Assembly: GCA_041908765.1 (NCBI GenBank)
Contig: JAYREU010000064.1
Location: forward strand, 1 to 60,927
DNA: 60,927 nt
Reading direction: 5' to 3'
Source of the DNA: CAYUST01 sp041908765
GTDB taxonomy: Bacteria > Patescibacteriota > Gracilibacteria > Absconditabacterales > Absconditicoccaceae
Positions 51,460 to 60,340 of this stretch are shown here, one piece after another. Numbering within the stretch: the stretch's first letter is position 1; each line of letters opens with the position of its first letter. The notes beneath the pieces were generated by a model that saw only the letters and a program-made list of their open reading frames with translations, was not told where the DNA came from and did no database searches. A program made the translations under genes and the position numbers.

Positions 51460-51894
51460 CTAAGCTACTTCTTCAGCATCCTCGTCTTTGGTAGGAACAA
51501 CATCTTCTGATGCTACTACATCTTTGACAAGTTCTTTTTCTCTAGATTCGCGTGCAAGCGCTTCTGCTTCTTCGATCGCAACAAATTCTTTTCTCATATC
51601 TGCAAATGTCATAAATTTTTCTTGAGCATTCATACGATAGAAAAAGAATCTAATAATTCCCTGATCCAATGAGAGTTTATTTTGGATAGCAGGCAATTGC
51701 GTTGGGTCAACTTCTACATGATAAGAAACATAGTACGACTGAGGATTTCCACGCATAGGATAGACTGTTGTCAAAAGACCCATGTCATCAGTAGCCACTA
51801 CCTGTACTAGTGATGTTACTTTCTTTTTGACCTCATCAATAGCCGCCTTGGTCAGGCTAGCATCAATGACGACTACAAGTTCATACACATTCAT
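51460..51894 (-). CDS. rpsF: Ribosomal protein S6
   Basis: 144 residues, ATG to TAG, no TGA. The first 95 residues follow bS6: YELVVVIDASL, MRGNPQSYYVSYHVEV, GIIRFFFYRM. The remainder is an acidic tail rich in Glu, Asp, Ala and Val. Same transcript as tsf and rpsR. Confidence 0.92.
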   Translation of the reverse strand: MNVYELVVVIDASLTKAAIDEVKKKVTSLVQVVATDDMGLLTTVYPMRGNPQSYYVSYHVEVDPTQLPAIQNKLSLDQGIIRFFFYRMNAQEKFMTFADMRKEFVAIEEAEALARESREKELVKDVVASEDVVPTKDEDAEEVA

Positions 51895-51918
51895 TTGCCA
51901 ACAAATAAGAACTAAAAA

Positions 51919-52710
51919 CTAAATTCCATATCTGATATATTTTTGGATCACCGTTGTTCAGAGACGATCCTTTATTTTTTTGGTATCATCGACAATTGAG
52001 GTCTGCTCGAGCAAAACGAGCTCTCCCCATTCCTTAGCGAGTTTACCTGCTACAATTTTTTCAACAATGTCTGCAGGTTTGTTGCTCTCTTTGAGCTCAG
52101 CACTAAACATAGTAGTAAGTTCATTGACAGTTTCCGCAGGCACATCATCGACAGACAAATACGTAGGTTGCATAGCAGCAACTTGGAGAGCAACTTCCTT
52201 GGCAACGTTTTCGTCACCTGCATAGAAGACTACACTAGCTACTTTGTCACCGGGATGTCTATAGACGTATGCATTCCCTGTAGCTACGAATGCGTCCAAG
52301 ATTTGCATATTCTCTCCAATAGTCACAAAGTTATCTTTGAGAACTGTATTGACTGCTTCTTTGGTTGCTTCTCAAAGTTGCGCGTAAGAAGCAAAATCTT
52401 GCTCATTACTCAATTGATCCACAATCTGTGTCGCCAGGCTTCTGAAAGTATCATTTTTGGCTACGAAATCTGTCTCACAAGCGAGCTTGAGACCAACGGT
52501 CTTGTCGCCATATTGTTTGATCATGACAACACCTTCATTGGTTGCTCTATCTGCTTTGTTAGCAGCTTTGATAGCACCTTTCTCTCTCAAGATTTTTTGT
52601 GCACGTTCTAGATCTCCTCCCGACTCCTGCAAAGCATCCTTACAATCCTTGAGTGGTGCCTGCGTAATCGCTCTGAGATCTTTGAGTGTTTGCATATCTA
52701 CTTCACCCAT
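51919..52710 (-). CDS. tsf: Elongation factor Ts
   Basis: 263 residues from ATG 52710 (ATG 52695 possible) to TAG 51919-51921, with TGA glycines near residue 113 and near the C-terminus. N-terminal UBA-like QTLKDLRAITQAPLKDCKDAL, then GVVMIKQYGDKTVGLKLACETDFVAKND, which is the EF-Ts core signature. EF-Ts recharges EF-Tu with GTP. Upstream frame has no better start. Confidence 0.93.
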
Positions 52711-52739
52711 CCAATCATCTAATAACAAATAAAACACAC

Positions 52740-53159
52740 TTATTTTGCTTTTTCTATATCTAGTTCGAAGATTGCTACAATCCATCCACCTATTCACCCA
52801 AAGAATGGCATGAGTACTTTATCTTGCTGAATAGTAAATGAGCCTTCTCGTGCCTGTTTGACAAAGAGTACCCAAATTACCATAAAGAACAGAAAGAGTA
52901 CAACCGGAACCACCCACAAATAGGGAATAAAGACAAAGATAATACCAACTACCATACATATGAAGAAGACGGTCCATCGTCCCAAGGCCTGCTTGAGATG
53001 AAAGAACTCATACACTGAGATAGTTTCCTTACTCAGTGCCACGACGATACCAACGAAAAAATACATCAGGAGTGCTTTTTTTCTTTCTACACTACTCGGA
53101 ACATACTGTTCGTTGATCAACCCATCGAGCTCCTTTGCTTCTTGTGTCATAGGAAGCAA
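52740..53159 (-). CDS. Small membrane protein within the translation operon
   Basis: 139 residues, ATG 53159 (or 53150) to TAA 52740-52742; the last 17 residues follow a TGA glycine. Helices at about residues 28-45, 63-82 and 85-102, plus a short hydrophobic end GGIGGWIVAIFEL. The fold resembles small DUF4870-type membrane proteins, but I cannot assign it. It splits rpsB from tsf, normally neighbours. Confidence 0.7.
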
Positions 53160-53190
53160 CCTAAACTAAAGCATATGCTGTCTGTCAGAA

Positions 53191-53841
53191 CTATCCAATA
53201 ATTTGATGTAACACATAGTCGATACTTTGTCTACTATTGACGTTACACATTACCAGTTTTGCATTTGACCATCTATCAAAATTTGAAGATGCGAGCAAGA
53301 TAGCATCCGCACGCATTTTCTCAACTTCATCGACGAATTTATGCATCAATTGACCATCTACAATAACTACGAGATCTGGCTTTTTCCTGAGTGCAGTTAC
53401 TCCCTTGTAGACCTGCTCAATTTTCTTGAGTGCTCTACGTTTCATAGACTGTTCTTTTTTGGTCAATGCTTTGAATGATTCACTCTCGATATATGCTCTG
53501 AGATCATTGAGACTCTTGATTCTTGAAAGCAATGTTTCGAAGTTAGTAAGAACGCCAGCAGGAATTTTGTGATTGAGATAATGAACGCCAGCTTTGGTAG
53601 CGAGCTTTTCGATTTCCTCTTTATAAATCTCTTTTTGGCAAATCAACAATACTTCCTTGTTTGCTTTTTTAACAGCCTGGAAAGCTTCCTTAGCTTGTTG
53701 AATTTGTTGACCAACCATCTCTGGATCAAAAACTACCATACCACCATAGACACCGAGCCAAAATGCTCTTGTCTTGGGGTTAGATACGTTTTTGGGATGA
53801 CCCAAATATGCTTTGGTCGTGATGATATCTTGTGTGGTCAT
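53191..53841 (-). CDS. rpsB: Ribosomal protein S2
   Basis: 216 residues from ATG 53841 to TAG. uS2 motifs: AYLGHPKNVSNPK, VYGGMVVFDPEM, AGVLTNFETLL, KKPDLVVIVD. It is a little shorter than the E. coli protein and lacks the usual C-terminal extension. No TGA. Followed by the small membrane protein gene and tsf. Confidence 0.93.
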   Translation of the reverse strand: MTTQDIITTKAYLGHPKNVSNPKTRAFWLGVYGGMVVFDPEMVGQQIQQAKEAFQAVKKANKEVLLICQKEIYKEEIEKLATKAGVHYLNHKIPAGVLTNFETLLSRIKSLNDLRAYIESESFKALTKKEQSMKRRALKKIEQVYKGVTALRKKPDLVVIVDGQLMHKFVDEVEKMRADAILLASSNFDRWSNAKLVMCNVNSRQSIDYVLHQIIG

Positions 53842-53865
53842 GCACGCGCAACGCAAAGGATAAAA

Positions 53866-54264
53866 CTATTTCAAAGAGACGGTAGCTCCTGCTTCCTCGA
53901 GCTGTGCTTTGATAGTCTCTGCCTCCTCCATAGTAATTTTCTCTTTGACAGGAGTTGGAGCCTTCTCAACGATATCTTTCGCTTCTTTGAGTCCAAGACC
54001 CAAAATTTCCTTCACTACCTTGATAACACCAATTTTTTGTTGACCTACTTCTGTAAGTTCAACCGTTACCAAGTCGCTAGCTCCACCTTCATCAGATGCG
54101 CCACCGCCACCACCCGCCATCATGACAGGAGCTGCAGCAGATACACCAAATTCTTTTTCTAACGCTTTTACCAATTGGCTAAGTTCAACTGCTGAGAGAT
54201 CCTTAACAAGGTCAAAAATCTTTTGTGCAGAAGATGAAAGGACAATTCCACTTTCTTCAGTCAT
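53866..54264 (-). CDS. rplL: Ribosomal protein L7/L12
   Basis: 132 residues, ATG to TAG. N-terminal dimer domain LSAVELSQLVKALEKEFGV, a Gly/Ala hinge, and the C-terminal domain KIGVIKVVKEILGLGLKEAKDIVEKAP with the factor-binding lysines. No TGA despite many glycines. It follows rplJ after 56 bases. Confidence 0.96.
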   Translation of the reverse strand: MTEESGIVLSSSAQKIFDLVKDLSAVELSQLVKALEKEFGVSAAAPVMMAGGGGGASDEGGASDLVTVELTEVGQQKIGVIKVVKEILGLGLKEAKDIVEKAPTPVKEKITMEEAETIKAQLEEAGATVSLK

Positions 54265-54320
54265 GATAGTACCCTAATTAATAAATATAAAAAGATGAAT
54301 TACTACAAATGTAGTGGCAC

Positions 54321-54962
54321 TTACGCCGTTTCACTAGGAGCTTCGTCAGCTGGCGCTGATGCAACAGTGTCTTCAACAACAGGAGTCGTTTCTTCAGCCA
54401 CTACAGGCGTAGCAACTGCTTCAACTACTGGTGCTTCAGCAACTACTGGTCCTCACTGTTTGTCCGCGATAGCTTGCAATACTCTTGCAAAGCCACTCAC
54501 CGGATGATTGAGTAAGAACAAGAATTTGCCGACCAACTCTTCTTTGGAAGGAAGGTTTGCAAGTTCTGCTACGTATGCTGCCTTCTGTCGAGAAGTTGCA
54601 TACCAACCACCTACATACTCCATCCCAAAAGGACGCTTTTCTTTGAGTCGTTTCTTTTTGTGTGTATTGATTACTTTGAGCGGAGCATGTTCGTCCTGCT
54701 CGTTGTAACTATACAGCACTGCAATTGATCACGCCAACTCATCTAGAGTTGCTCCATGCATCTCAGATGAGACACCTTGGAGAAACACTCTCTTTTTGAC
54801 CACTTGCAATTTACCCTGGGCATCCTCGAGCGCAATTCTCAATGCGTTTCCCTCGTTGACAGGAATACCTGACTGTGTCAATACAACAATATTTTTCGCT
54901 TGTTGTACCTCTTGCAAATAGGTCTTGGCGAGTGCTTGTTTGTCTGCTTTCAACAATGGCAT
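54321..54962 (-). CDS. rplJ: Ribosomal protein L10 with Val/Glu/Ala/Pro-rich tail
   Basis: 213 residues from ATG 54962 to TAA, two TGA glycines. The N-terminal half is uL10: KADKQALAKTYLQEVQQAKNIVVLTQSG, then NALRIAL and VVKKRVFL; PVSGFARVLQAIA begins the L7/L12-binding helix. A 45-residue tail of PVVAEAP/VVEAVA-type repeats follows. L1 and L11 are not upstream, so the usual rplKAJL order is broken. Confidence 0.9.
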
Positions 54963-54986
54963 TGCCAAGATTGCATATAAATAAAA

Positions 54987-55158
54987 AAAACCCGCACTGA
55001 GCAAGGTCACAAAAACAAATATACAAAACGTATGGAATGTCTTTGTATCCTCGGTAGGATTTGTGCTTCTCGTCTATCTGGACATCGAGAAACAACCTAC
55101 TGTCTCTGGCTACGGCAGTCAATGTATAGATGTAGACACGGATTGCAAGAGGAAATAA
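54987..55158 (+). pseudogene. Possible remnant of a small membrane protein gene
   Basis: An open plus-strand frame reads QNVWNVFVSSVGFVLLVYLD then a polar Cys-containing end to TAA 55156-55158. It looks like real protein (helix plus polar tail) but has no ATG, GTG or TTG before the helix and follows a TAA. It may be a truncated gene or chance. The rest of 54963-55411 holds repeats and a terminator. Confidence 0.25.
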
Positions 55159-55177
55159 AGAAATAACAAACTGGTGT

Positions 55178-55310
55178 CCCCCCTTTTAGAAAGGGGGTGC
55201 CCCGAAGGGGCGGGGATTATTCAAAGGACATAAAAGGACGGAGGGGTTAATTCCCTCTCCTTCGGAACCTCGGTGCCCGCAATGGGTAGAGGGTTGCACC
55301 CTGAAGGGTA
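55178..55310. repeat. Palindromic repeats, two degenerate copies
   Basis: First copy about 55178-55217: CCCCCCTTTTAGAAAGGGGG, inner GCCCC/GGGGC hairpin, GGGGATTATT. Second, degenerate, about 55240-55305 with GGAGGGGTTAATTCCCTCTCC. Confidence 0.75.
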
Positions 55311-55362
55311 TAAAGTGAGGCCTAGACAAATCACGACAGAAAGGAGAAAAAGAAGGTATGAA

Positions 55363-55390
55363 AAAGCGGCCCGTGTGCGGGCCGCTTGTA
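55363..55390 (-). terminator. Terminator for the 55412-55897 gene
   Basis: Minus strand: AAGCGGCCCG-CACA-CGGGCCGCTT and T run. Nearly the same hairpin and flanks recur at 57525-57549. Confidence 0.85.
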
Positions 55391-55411
55391 TACGTTATCT
55401 TGCTTCTTATC

Positions 55412-55897
55412 TCATGGTTTGAGACACACCTTCTCTATGGTTAAGTACTCTTCATAGGTAGTCCACATCATACTTCCCACCACACCTAGTGAAAGCGCAG
55501 GAGGTGTGGTATGTTCACGTAACGTCATACGTACATAATAATTCAGTGAACTCTCTAGTGGAGTTAGCATAAACACTCCTTGATTGATAGAAGAAACGGT
55601 ATAGGTGTATCTTCCCAGGACAATATTTTCTCCTACGACGGTTTGTTGTAAATAGTGCACTAAATAGATAGGAGCCATCTGTCTCCCATATGCTAATGAA
55701 CCACGATCACAATTCAGTAGATCGATAAGCTGACCAAAAAAATCTGGATCGTCTTGGTTCTCCAATGCTTTTTGTTGCTGTTGAAAGTAAGCTTTTTGGT
55801 AAGCAAGCGTGTAGGCTTTTTGTGCTACTGTTACTTGCACGATGCAAGAAACAAATATGACCACAAACAAGAAAAGTGTTAAAGTACTTTTTTTCAT
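55412..55897 (-). CDS. Secreted protein, paralogue of the 56998 lipoprotein, apparently ending at TGA
   Basis: 161 residues from ATG 55897. A Sec signal (KKS, hydrophobic core, VTVAQKA) precedes a Gln-rich helix and a domain ending YEEYLTIEKVCLKP. The paralogue at 56998-57396 ends KYLTIEKVCE then TAA. Here the frame meets TGA 55412-55414, then runs through the terminator stem to TAG at 55322-55324. None of its eight or so glycines is TGA. I annotate TGA as the end; a non-stop or read-through product is the alternative. Confidence 0.6.
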   Translation of the reverse strand: MKKSTLTLFLFVVIFVSCIVQVTVAQKAYTLAYQKAYFQQQQKALENQDDPDFFGQLIDLLNCDRGSLAYGRQMAPIYLVHYLQQTVVGENIVLGRYTYTVSSINQGVFMLTPLESSLNYYVRMTLREHTTPPALSLGVVGSMMWTTYEEYLTIEKVCLKP

Positions 55898-55919
55898 AAA
55901 TAAGTTTTTTTGTGTACTC

Positions 55920-55947
55920 CTTATAGGTATTTACATAATTTAGTCAA
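55920..55947 (-). promoter_or_regulatory. Promoter for the 55412-55897 gene
   Basis: Minus-strand TTGACT (plus 55942-55947), 16 bases, TATAAG (plus 55920-55925), with AAGGAG just after it. Confidence 0.65.
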
Positions 55948-56047
55948 TGCTTCTTGGAGGTTGCACTTCAATAAGCACCTCTTGTATTTGTTTTGCTTTC
56001 GCCTATCGTCCACACAATCTATGATTTACTTCTAGCTCATCCAAGAA

Positions 56048-56941
56048 ATGGCCAATCTTACGACCACACAAGGACAACAAGAAACAGGAAACAGTCAGGT
56101 AGTTGCAGTAAGTGATTGATCTGGATGATCTGCGACAACTATTGCTCCCACAGCCACGCTACCGACCGAAGATACGCCAAGCGCTGACGCGGGGGGAAGC
56201 CAGGCACAGCCTACTACAGAAACGTGATCAGCACAAGCACCTGAATCTTCGCCTCAGGCACAAGCACCTCAGACCTTACCTGAGGAACAAGCACCTTCTA
56301 CCTCACCTGAGGCACAAGGAACAACTAAGTCATCTTCAGGAGAAATTGAGCAACCTATTCCCCAGCCAGCAACTATTTCCTCTATCACAACCTCTGGGAG
56401 TGACACAACTCTCCCTGCGAAAAACAACGAGGATCCACAACAAGCAGAAAGTAGTATAATAGAAGCAACTACACAAAACACCATCAGCAACGAAAGCATA
56501 ACTGGTGGTGCGGTACTTATGATTGCCTGAGAACTTGTTGCAGCACTCGTTATTGTGACGATCTGTTACTATTGGTATACCTGGCTATGAGAATGGTATG
56601 AAAAATATAAGAAAGATCATCCTCAGCCTATGCCTCCTCCTTGCGAGACCTGTGGTGGATCTGGTAGTATCACGAAAAAGGTTACTAAATCTGCGCCCTG
56701 CTGACATTGTAAAGAGACCTGAAGAGATATCTGCCATCATTGTGGTGGATCTGGTAAGAATGGTCTTGGATTGAGGATTCCTGAAACAGAAGAGGAAGTA
56801 GCAAGTCTCCTAGATTGCAACTATTGTGGTGGCAAAGGATTTTCAGACCCTCCTATAGCATGCTGTATGTGTAAGTGAAAGAGCAAAATAGACTACCAAG
56901 AAACGGTTACTCTCCCCTGTCCTGATTGTCGCAAAAAGTAG
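56048..56941 (+). CDS. Membrane-anchored DnaJ-type zinc-finger protein
   Basis: 297 residues, ATG 56048 to TAG 56939-56941, eight TGA glycines. Residues 1-150 are low-complexity, rich in Gln, Pro, Ala, Ser and Thr, with PQAQAPQ/PEEQAP repeats. One hydrophobic helix (about 155-178) follows. The C-terminal 100 residues hold six Cys pairs: CETCGGSG, CGHCKETG, CHHCGGSG, CNYCGGKG, CCMCKGKS and CPDC, the pattern of the DnaJ cysteine-rich zinc domain. No J domain is present. In this order one side of the membrane shows a disordered stalk and the other a zinc-finger domain. Function unknown. Confidence 0.8.
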
Positions 56942-56943
56942 CC

Positions 56944-56975
56944 ATAAAAAAACAATCCTGTGTTCAGGATTGTTC
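56944..56975 (-). terminator. Terminator for the 56998 gene
   Basis: Minus strand: AACAATCCTG-AA-CACAGGATTGTT followed by T6; it also lies right after the stop codon of the plus-strand gene. Confidence 0.8.
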
Positions 56976-56997
56976 ATCTGCTTAGCAGATATAATTT

Positions 56998-57396
56998 TTA
57001 CTCACACACCTTTTCGATGGTGAGGTATTTCGTTGTGCCCCAAGGGGGAGTCTTTAGCATAGACCTGACTGACACAAATAAGAAATAGTCGACCGGCGGT
57101 GTCATTGGGGTCAGGAGATATTTACCATAAGGTACATCATTACTGACCAATACGGTCATGGTGTATGCCTTGTCAGCGATACTGATTGACGCCTCATGAC
57201 GCTTACGCAAATCGTCGAGTCTAGTAATGAAATGGATTGGGGATAATGATGATGGTAGACCAAACCAATCTATCTCATCACCACATGAAAGTGAGTCAAT
57301 TACTGTGCCCATATCCATTTCTTCTTGCATACGATCACCTTGTTGGCAAGCACTCAAGAAAAGGGTAACCAATAAAATTACTAAGAAATTTTTCAT
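56998..57396 (-). CDS. Small lipoprotein
   Basis: 132 residues from ATG 57396 to TAA 56998-57000. N-terminus MKNFLVILLVTLFLSAC is a lipobox signal with Cys17 as the modified residue. The rest has a helical middle and a C-terminal domain ending TPPWGTTKYLTIEKVCE, matching the end of the 55412 gene. Upstream in frame lies the remnant EDLCESKDNVYKR, which echoes the tail after the 55412 gene. No TGA. Confidence 0.75.
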   Translation of the reverse strand: MKNFLVILLVTLFLSACQQGDRMQEEMDMGTVIDSLSCGDEIDWFGLPSSLSPIHFITRLDDLRKRHEASISIADKAYTMTVLVSNDVPYGKYLLTPMTPPVDYFLFVSVRSMLKTPPWGTTKYLTIEKVCE

Positions 57397-57421
57397 ATGT
57401 TCTTTTGTTTTTTGTAATGTT

Positions 57422-57449
57422 TTTATAATTATTGTATAGAATAAGTCAA
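57422..57449 (-). promoter_or_regulatory. Promoter for the 56998 lipoprotein
   Basis: Minus-strand TTGACT (plus 57444-57449), 16 bases, TATAAA (plus 57422-57427), 25 bases before the ATG. Confidence 0.65.
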
Positions 57450-57524
57450 TACGTCCTTGTAAGATCTGTTGCAGCTTCTCTTCAACACAGATCACGACAG
57501 GCAAGAGAAAAAGAAGGTACGAAA

Positions 57525-57549
57525 AAGCGGCCCGGGTACCGGGCCGCTT
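57525..57549 (-). terminator. Terminator for the 57590 gene (duplicate of 55363-55390)
   Basis: Minus strand: AAGCGGCCCGG-TAC-CGGGCCGCTT then T run. The 24 bases before it nearly repeat those before the 55363 terminator. Confidence 0.85.
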
Positions 57550-57589
57550 GTATACATTGTCTTTTGATTCACACAAATCTTCTCCACTA

Positions 57590-58120
57590 CTATGCAATTT
57601 GTGGTTTTATAATACAGGGACCATCCTCGTATGTGTCTTGTATAGCATTGAAACAAATGCTTAATTTTTTACCAATCTCAAATTGAGTGTATTTCTTTTT
57701 TGCAAGACAGATTTCGCCCAACTGCTGAGATTTGGCAATCGCATCAAAATCTCCACAGTATACTATTTTGAAATCGTGATCACAAGTCCAAAGCTGCAAC
57801 ACACAGTCGATCTCGAAATATTTTATTTTTGCTTCATCATAGCCAGTGTATCGCTCTTGCACCACGAATTTTCTGATTTCCACTGGGATTAGGGTAGGAA
57901 CTTCCGATTCTTTGTGGATATCAAAGTCCAGTCTTATGTTATCAAGTGCAACTGAGTTGCCTTGTGGATCATAAAGCGTCTTTTTTCTCCAATCGAGAAA
58001 TAACTTTTTCCCCTTAAACTCCTCATTGAGTTTGCTAGAGCGTTTTTTAAAAGGAAGTTTGCTTCTAACTTCCATAAAATACATAAAACTTACAATTAGA
58101 AAAACAATTACCGTCGTCAT
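57590..58120 (-). CDS. Hypothetical anchored protein
   Basis: 176 residues, ATG 58120 to TAG. One N-terminal helix (residues 3-16), a basic stretch, then a mixed alpha/beta domain with several cysteines (WTCDHDF, YCGDFD, GEICLAKKK, DGPCIIK). Family not recognised. It has its own promoter (58203-58230) and a terminator copied from the nearby paralogue. Confidence 0.65.
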   Translation of the reverse strand: MTTVIVFLIVSFMYFMEVRSKLPFKKRSSKLNEEFKGKKLFLDWRKKTLYDPQGNSVALDNIRLDFDIHKESEVPTLIPVEIRKFVVQERYTGYDEAKIKYFEIDCVLQLWTCDHDFKIVYCGDFDAIAKSQQLGEICLAKKKYTQFEIGKKLSICFNAIQDTYEDGPCIIKPQIA

Positions 58121-58202
58121 AACTCTTATTTTTTAGCCTACCTTTTGTATGGGTCTTCGGCACGCCCCAGAATCGTCTTTGAATGATCGTACTCTTAGGC
58201 GA

Positions 58203-58230
58203 TTTATAAATATTTATGTTATAAAGTCAA
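58203..58230 (-). promoter_or_regulatory. Promoter for the 57590 gene
   Basis: Minus-strand TTGACT (plus 58225-58230), 16 bases, TATAAA (plus 58203-58208). It is within the space after the msrAB stop codon. Confidence 0.55.
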
Positions 58231-58265
58231 TTCTTTAGTAACGTGTTTGAAAATCGGGATGGTAG

Positions 58266-59357
58266 TTACTCAAACAACACCTTCCACTCCCCATATCCTT
58301 CCTTTTCCAAATCCTCTACAGGAATAAATTTCAGCGAAGATGAATTGATGCAATAGCGCATACCACCAGATGCTGCAGGTCCATCATCGAAGATGTGTCA
58401 GAGATGTGACCCCGCTGCTTTACTCTTCGCTTCGACTCTTATCATGCCTTCTGAAGTATCGAGTGATTCTGCAACGACACCTCAAGTGATAGGCTTGGTG
58501 AAACTAGGTCGACCTGAGCCAGAATCAAACTTATCAAGTGAGCTAAACAACGGTTGACCGGACACGATATCGACGTAAATACCAGCACGGTGATTGTCTC
58601 GATATTCGTTGGCAAACGGAGGCTCGGTGCTACATGATTGGGTGACTGCAAATTGTTCTGGAGTAAGTGTCTCGCGTAACGTCGCTTCGTCTGGTTTGGT
58701 ATAGGCTCATGTAGCAACTGAGGATTTTTGTTCAATTTCTTCAAAATATTCCTCACGACCTGATCATTTTTTGTATCCATTGTAGCGTTCTGCGGAATGT
58801 AATCGAAAATCCTGATGATACTCCTCTGCGGGGAAGAAAGTACTGTAGCGAACAATTTCTGTCACAATCGGAGCATCATACATACCACTACGTTCGAGCA
58901 TAGCCTTTGACGCTACTGCAATTTCATACTGCTCGAGATTGTGGTAGTAGATGACGGTAGTATATTGAGGTCACTTGTCTACGAATTGTCCTTTGGCATC
59001 TGTAGGATCTATATGTTTCCAAAAAATATTGAGAAGTTCAGCATACTCAATAACTGCCGGATCATAATAAATCTGAATTGCTTCTTTGTGCTTTGTCCTG
59101 CCTGACGAGACGCGATCATAGGTTGCATCTTCTGCACTACCTCCTGCATACCCTACGATAGCATCCAACACACCGGTAGTTGTTTGGAACGCAGGTTCGA
59201 TACACCAAAAACATCCCGCAGCAAAGGTTGCCACAGATCCTGTTTGATTGAGCATAGTTCATGAAAATGATAAATCTTCAAATGGTGCCACCACTTGTTT
59301 GGGACGCAAAAAAAATACGACGAGCGCAACACACAAAGCTAAAATAATATAACGCAT
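58266..59357 (-). CDS. msrAB: Membrane-anchored MsrA-MsrB fusion
   Basis: 363 residues, ATG 59357 to TAA 58266-58268; several TGA glycines, one inside SHLGHIFDD. An N-terminal helix (residues 2-17) is an anchor. MsrA follows with the catalytic GCFWCIEP near residue 48, and KHIDPTDAKGQF; MsrB occupies the C-terminal 140 residues with SHLGHIFDDGP and the catalytic Cys in MRYCIN. One protein repairs both S- and R-methionine sulfoxide, here probably outside the cytoplasm. ATG 59255, which would omit the anchor, is less likely because the anchor is in frame and complete. Confidence 0.92.
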
Positions 59358-59378
59358 GATGCAAAAAAGAAGAAATAA

Positions 59379-60128
59379 TTACTGGATCACTGGTGCAAAA
59401 AACAGCGCGCTCAAAGCAAGACTATTAATCACTACATGAAACAAAAAACTATATCGCATAGATTGTGTTTTATGGTACACATATCACAAGAGCAATGCAA
59501 GGATAAATAAATTCCCCACTACTCCCCGCTCCATGTGTGACAAGGCAAATAATACTGCTGCGATGATGACTCATCGAGCCCCCACGGCCTGCGTCAACAG
59601 CTTGGTCAAAAAGCCTCTATACATAATCTCTTCGACAAACGGACCGATTATCCCAACACCAAGAAACAAAAGTACTTTCTGCCACCAGGTCGTCAAGGGA
59701 AGTTCTGACAATGCGCTCACGATAAGTTGCTCGCCAAACAGCCCTGGGATATGTATTCCATACATTTGGATGATAATCAACAAGATTGTATTGATCACAA
59801 AATACATAAGCAAAGCTCAACCGACCACATGCAATGCTAACTTCCATCACTTCCAGTGCAATTGTTCTTTGAAAAAATGTACTATGTTTTTCCAATGTAC
59901 ATGATGTGCATATACACGGAATTGCAAAACTACTAGACATAGCAAGATAACTTCTTGCACTATAAACAACAATGCCAACCATTCGAGAGGATTCTTTCCA
60001 AGCTGTGCCTCCATCCACAGATATGGCCCACTCCCTGGTTGCATCACAAAAAAGATCGCTAGATGGAGTATTGCATAGCAGAGTGTAAACGTGATGACTG
60101 CGGGGAGAAGTTTAGATTTTGGAAACAT
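59379..60128 (-). CDS. CPBP-family intramembrane metalloprotease
   Basis: 249 residues, ATG 60128 to TAA 59379-59381, at least three TGA glycines. Six or so membrane helices. The CPBP/Abi motif EEIMYRGFL (near residue 175) is followed by an ALSHME motif about 30 residues later, and a last His in HVVINS; these are the glutamates and histidines of the family. Members cleave prenylated proteins in eukaryotes and have varied, often unknown roles in bacteria. 21 bases before msrAB, likely co-transcribed. Confidence 0.87.
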
Positions 60129-60135
60129 AGTTGGT

Positions 60136-60237
60136 TACTTTCCCCCTTGTGAAGGGGGGATAAAGGGGTGGGGGTTGTTTTATTTCCCCCCTGACAAGGG
60201 GGCGAAGTGCCTATAAAGGTAGATTATGGGGGGTTTA
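60136..60237. repeat. Palindromic repeats, two copies
   Basis: CCCCCTTGTGAAGGGGGGAT... to about 60178 and CCCCCCTGACAAGGGGGCGA... to about 60237, with variable inner segments. Same family, diverged. Confidence 0.65.
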
Positions 60238-60288
60238 CTTACCCAAACCCTACACATTTCTCTCACAGAAACAAGGAAAGTATTTCTC

Positions 60289-60325
60289 TATAAAAAAAAA
60301 AGAGAAGGGAATCCCTTCTCCAGTC
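60289..60325 (-). terminator. Terminator for the 60341 gene
   Basis: Minus strand: GAGAAGGG-ATT-CCCTTCTC followed by nine or more T. Confidence 0.88.
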
Positions 60326-60340
60326 CAAATATATTTTTCC

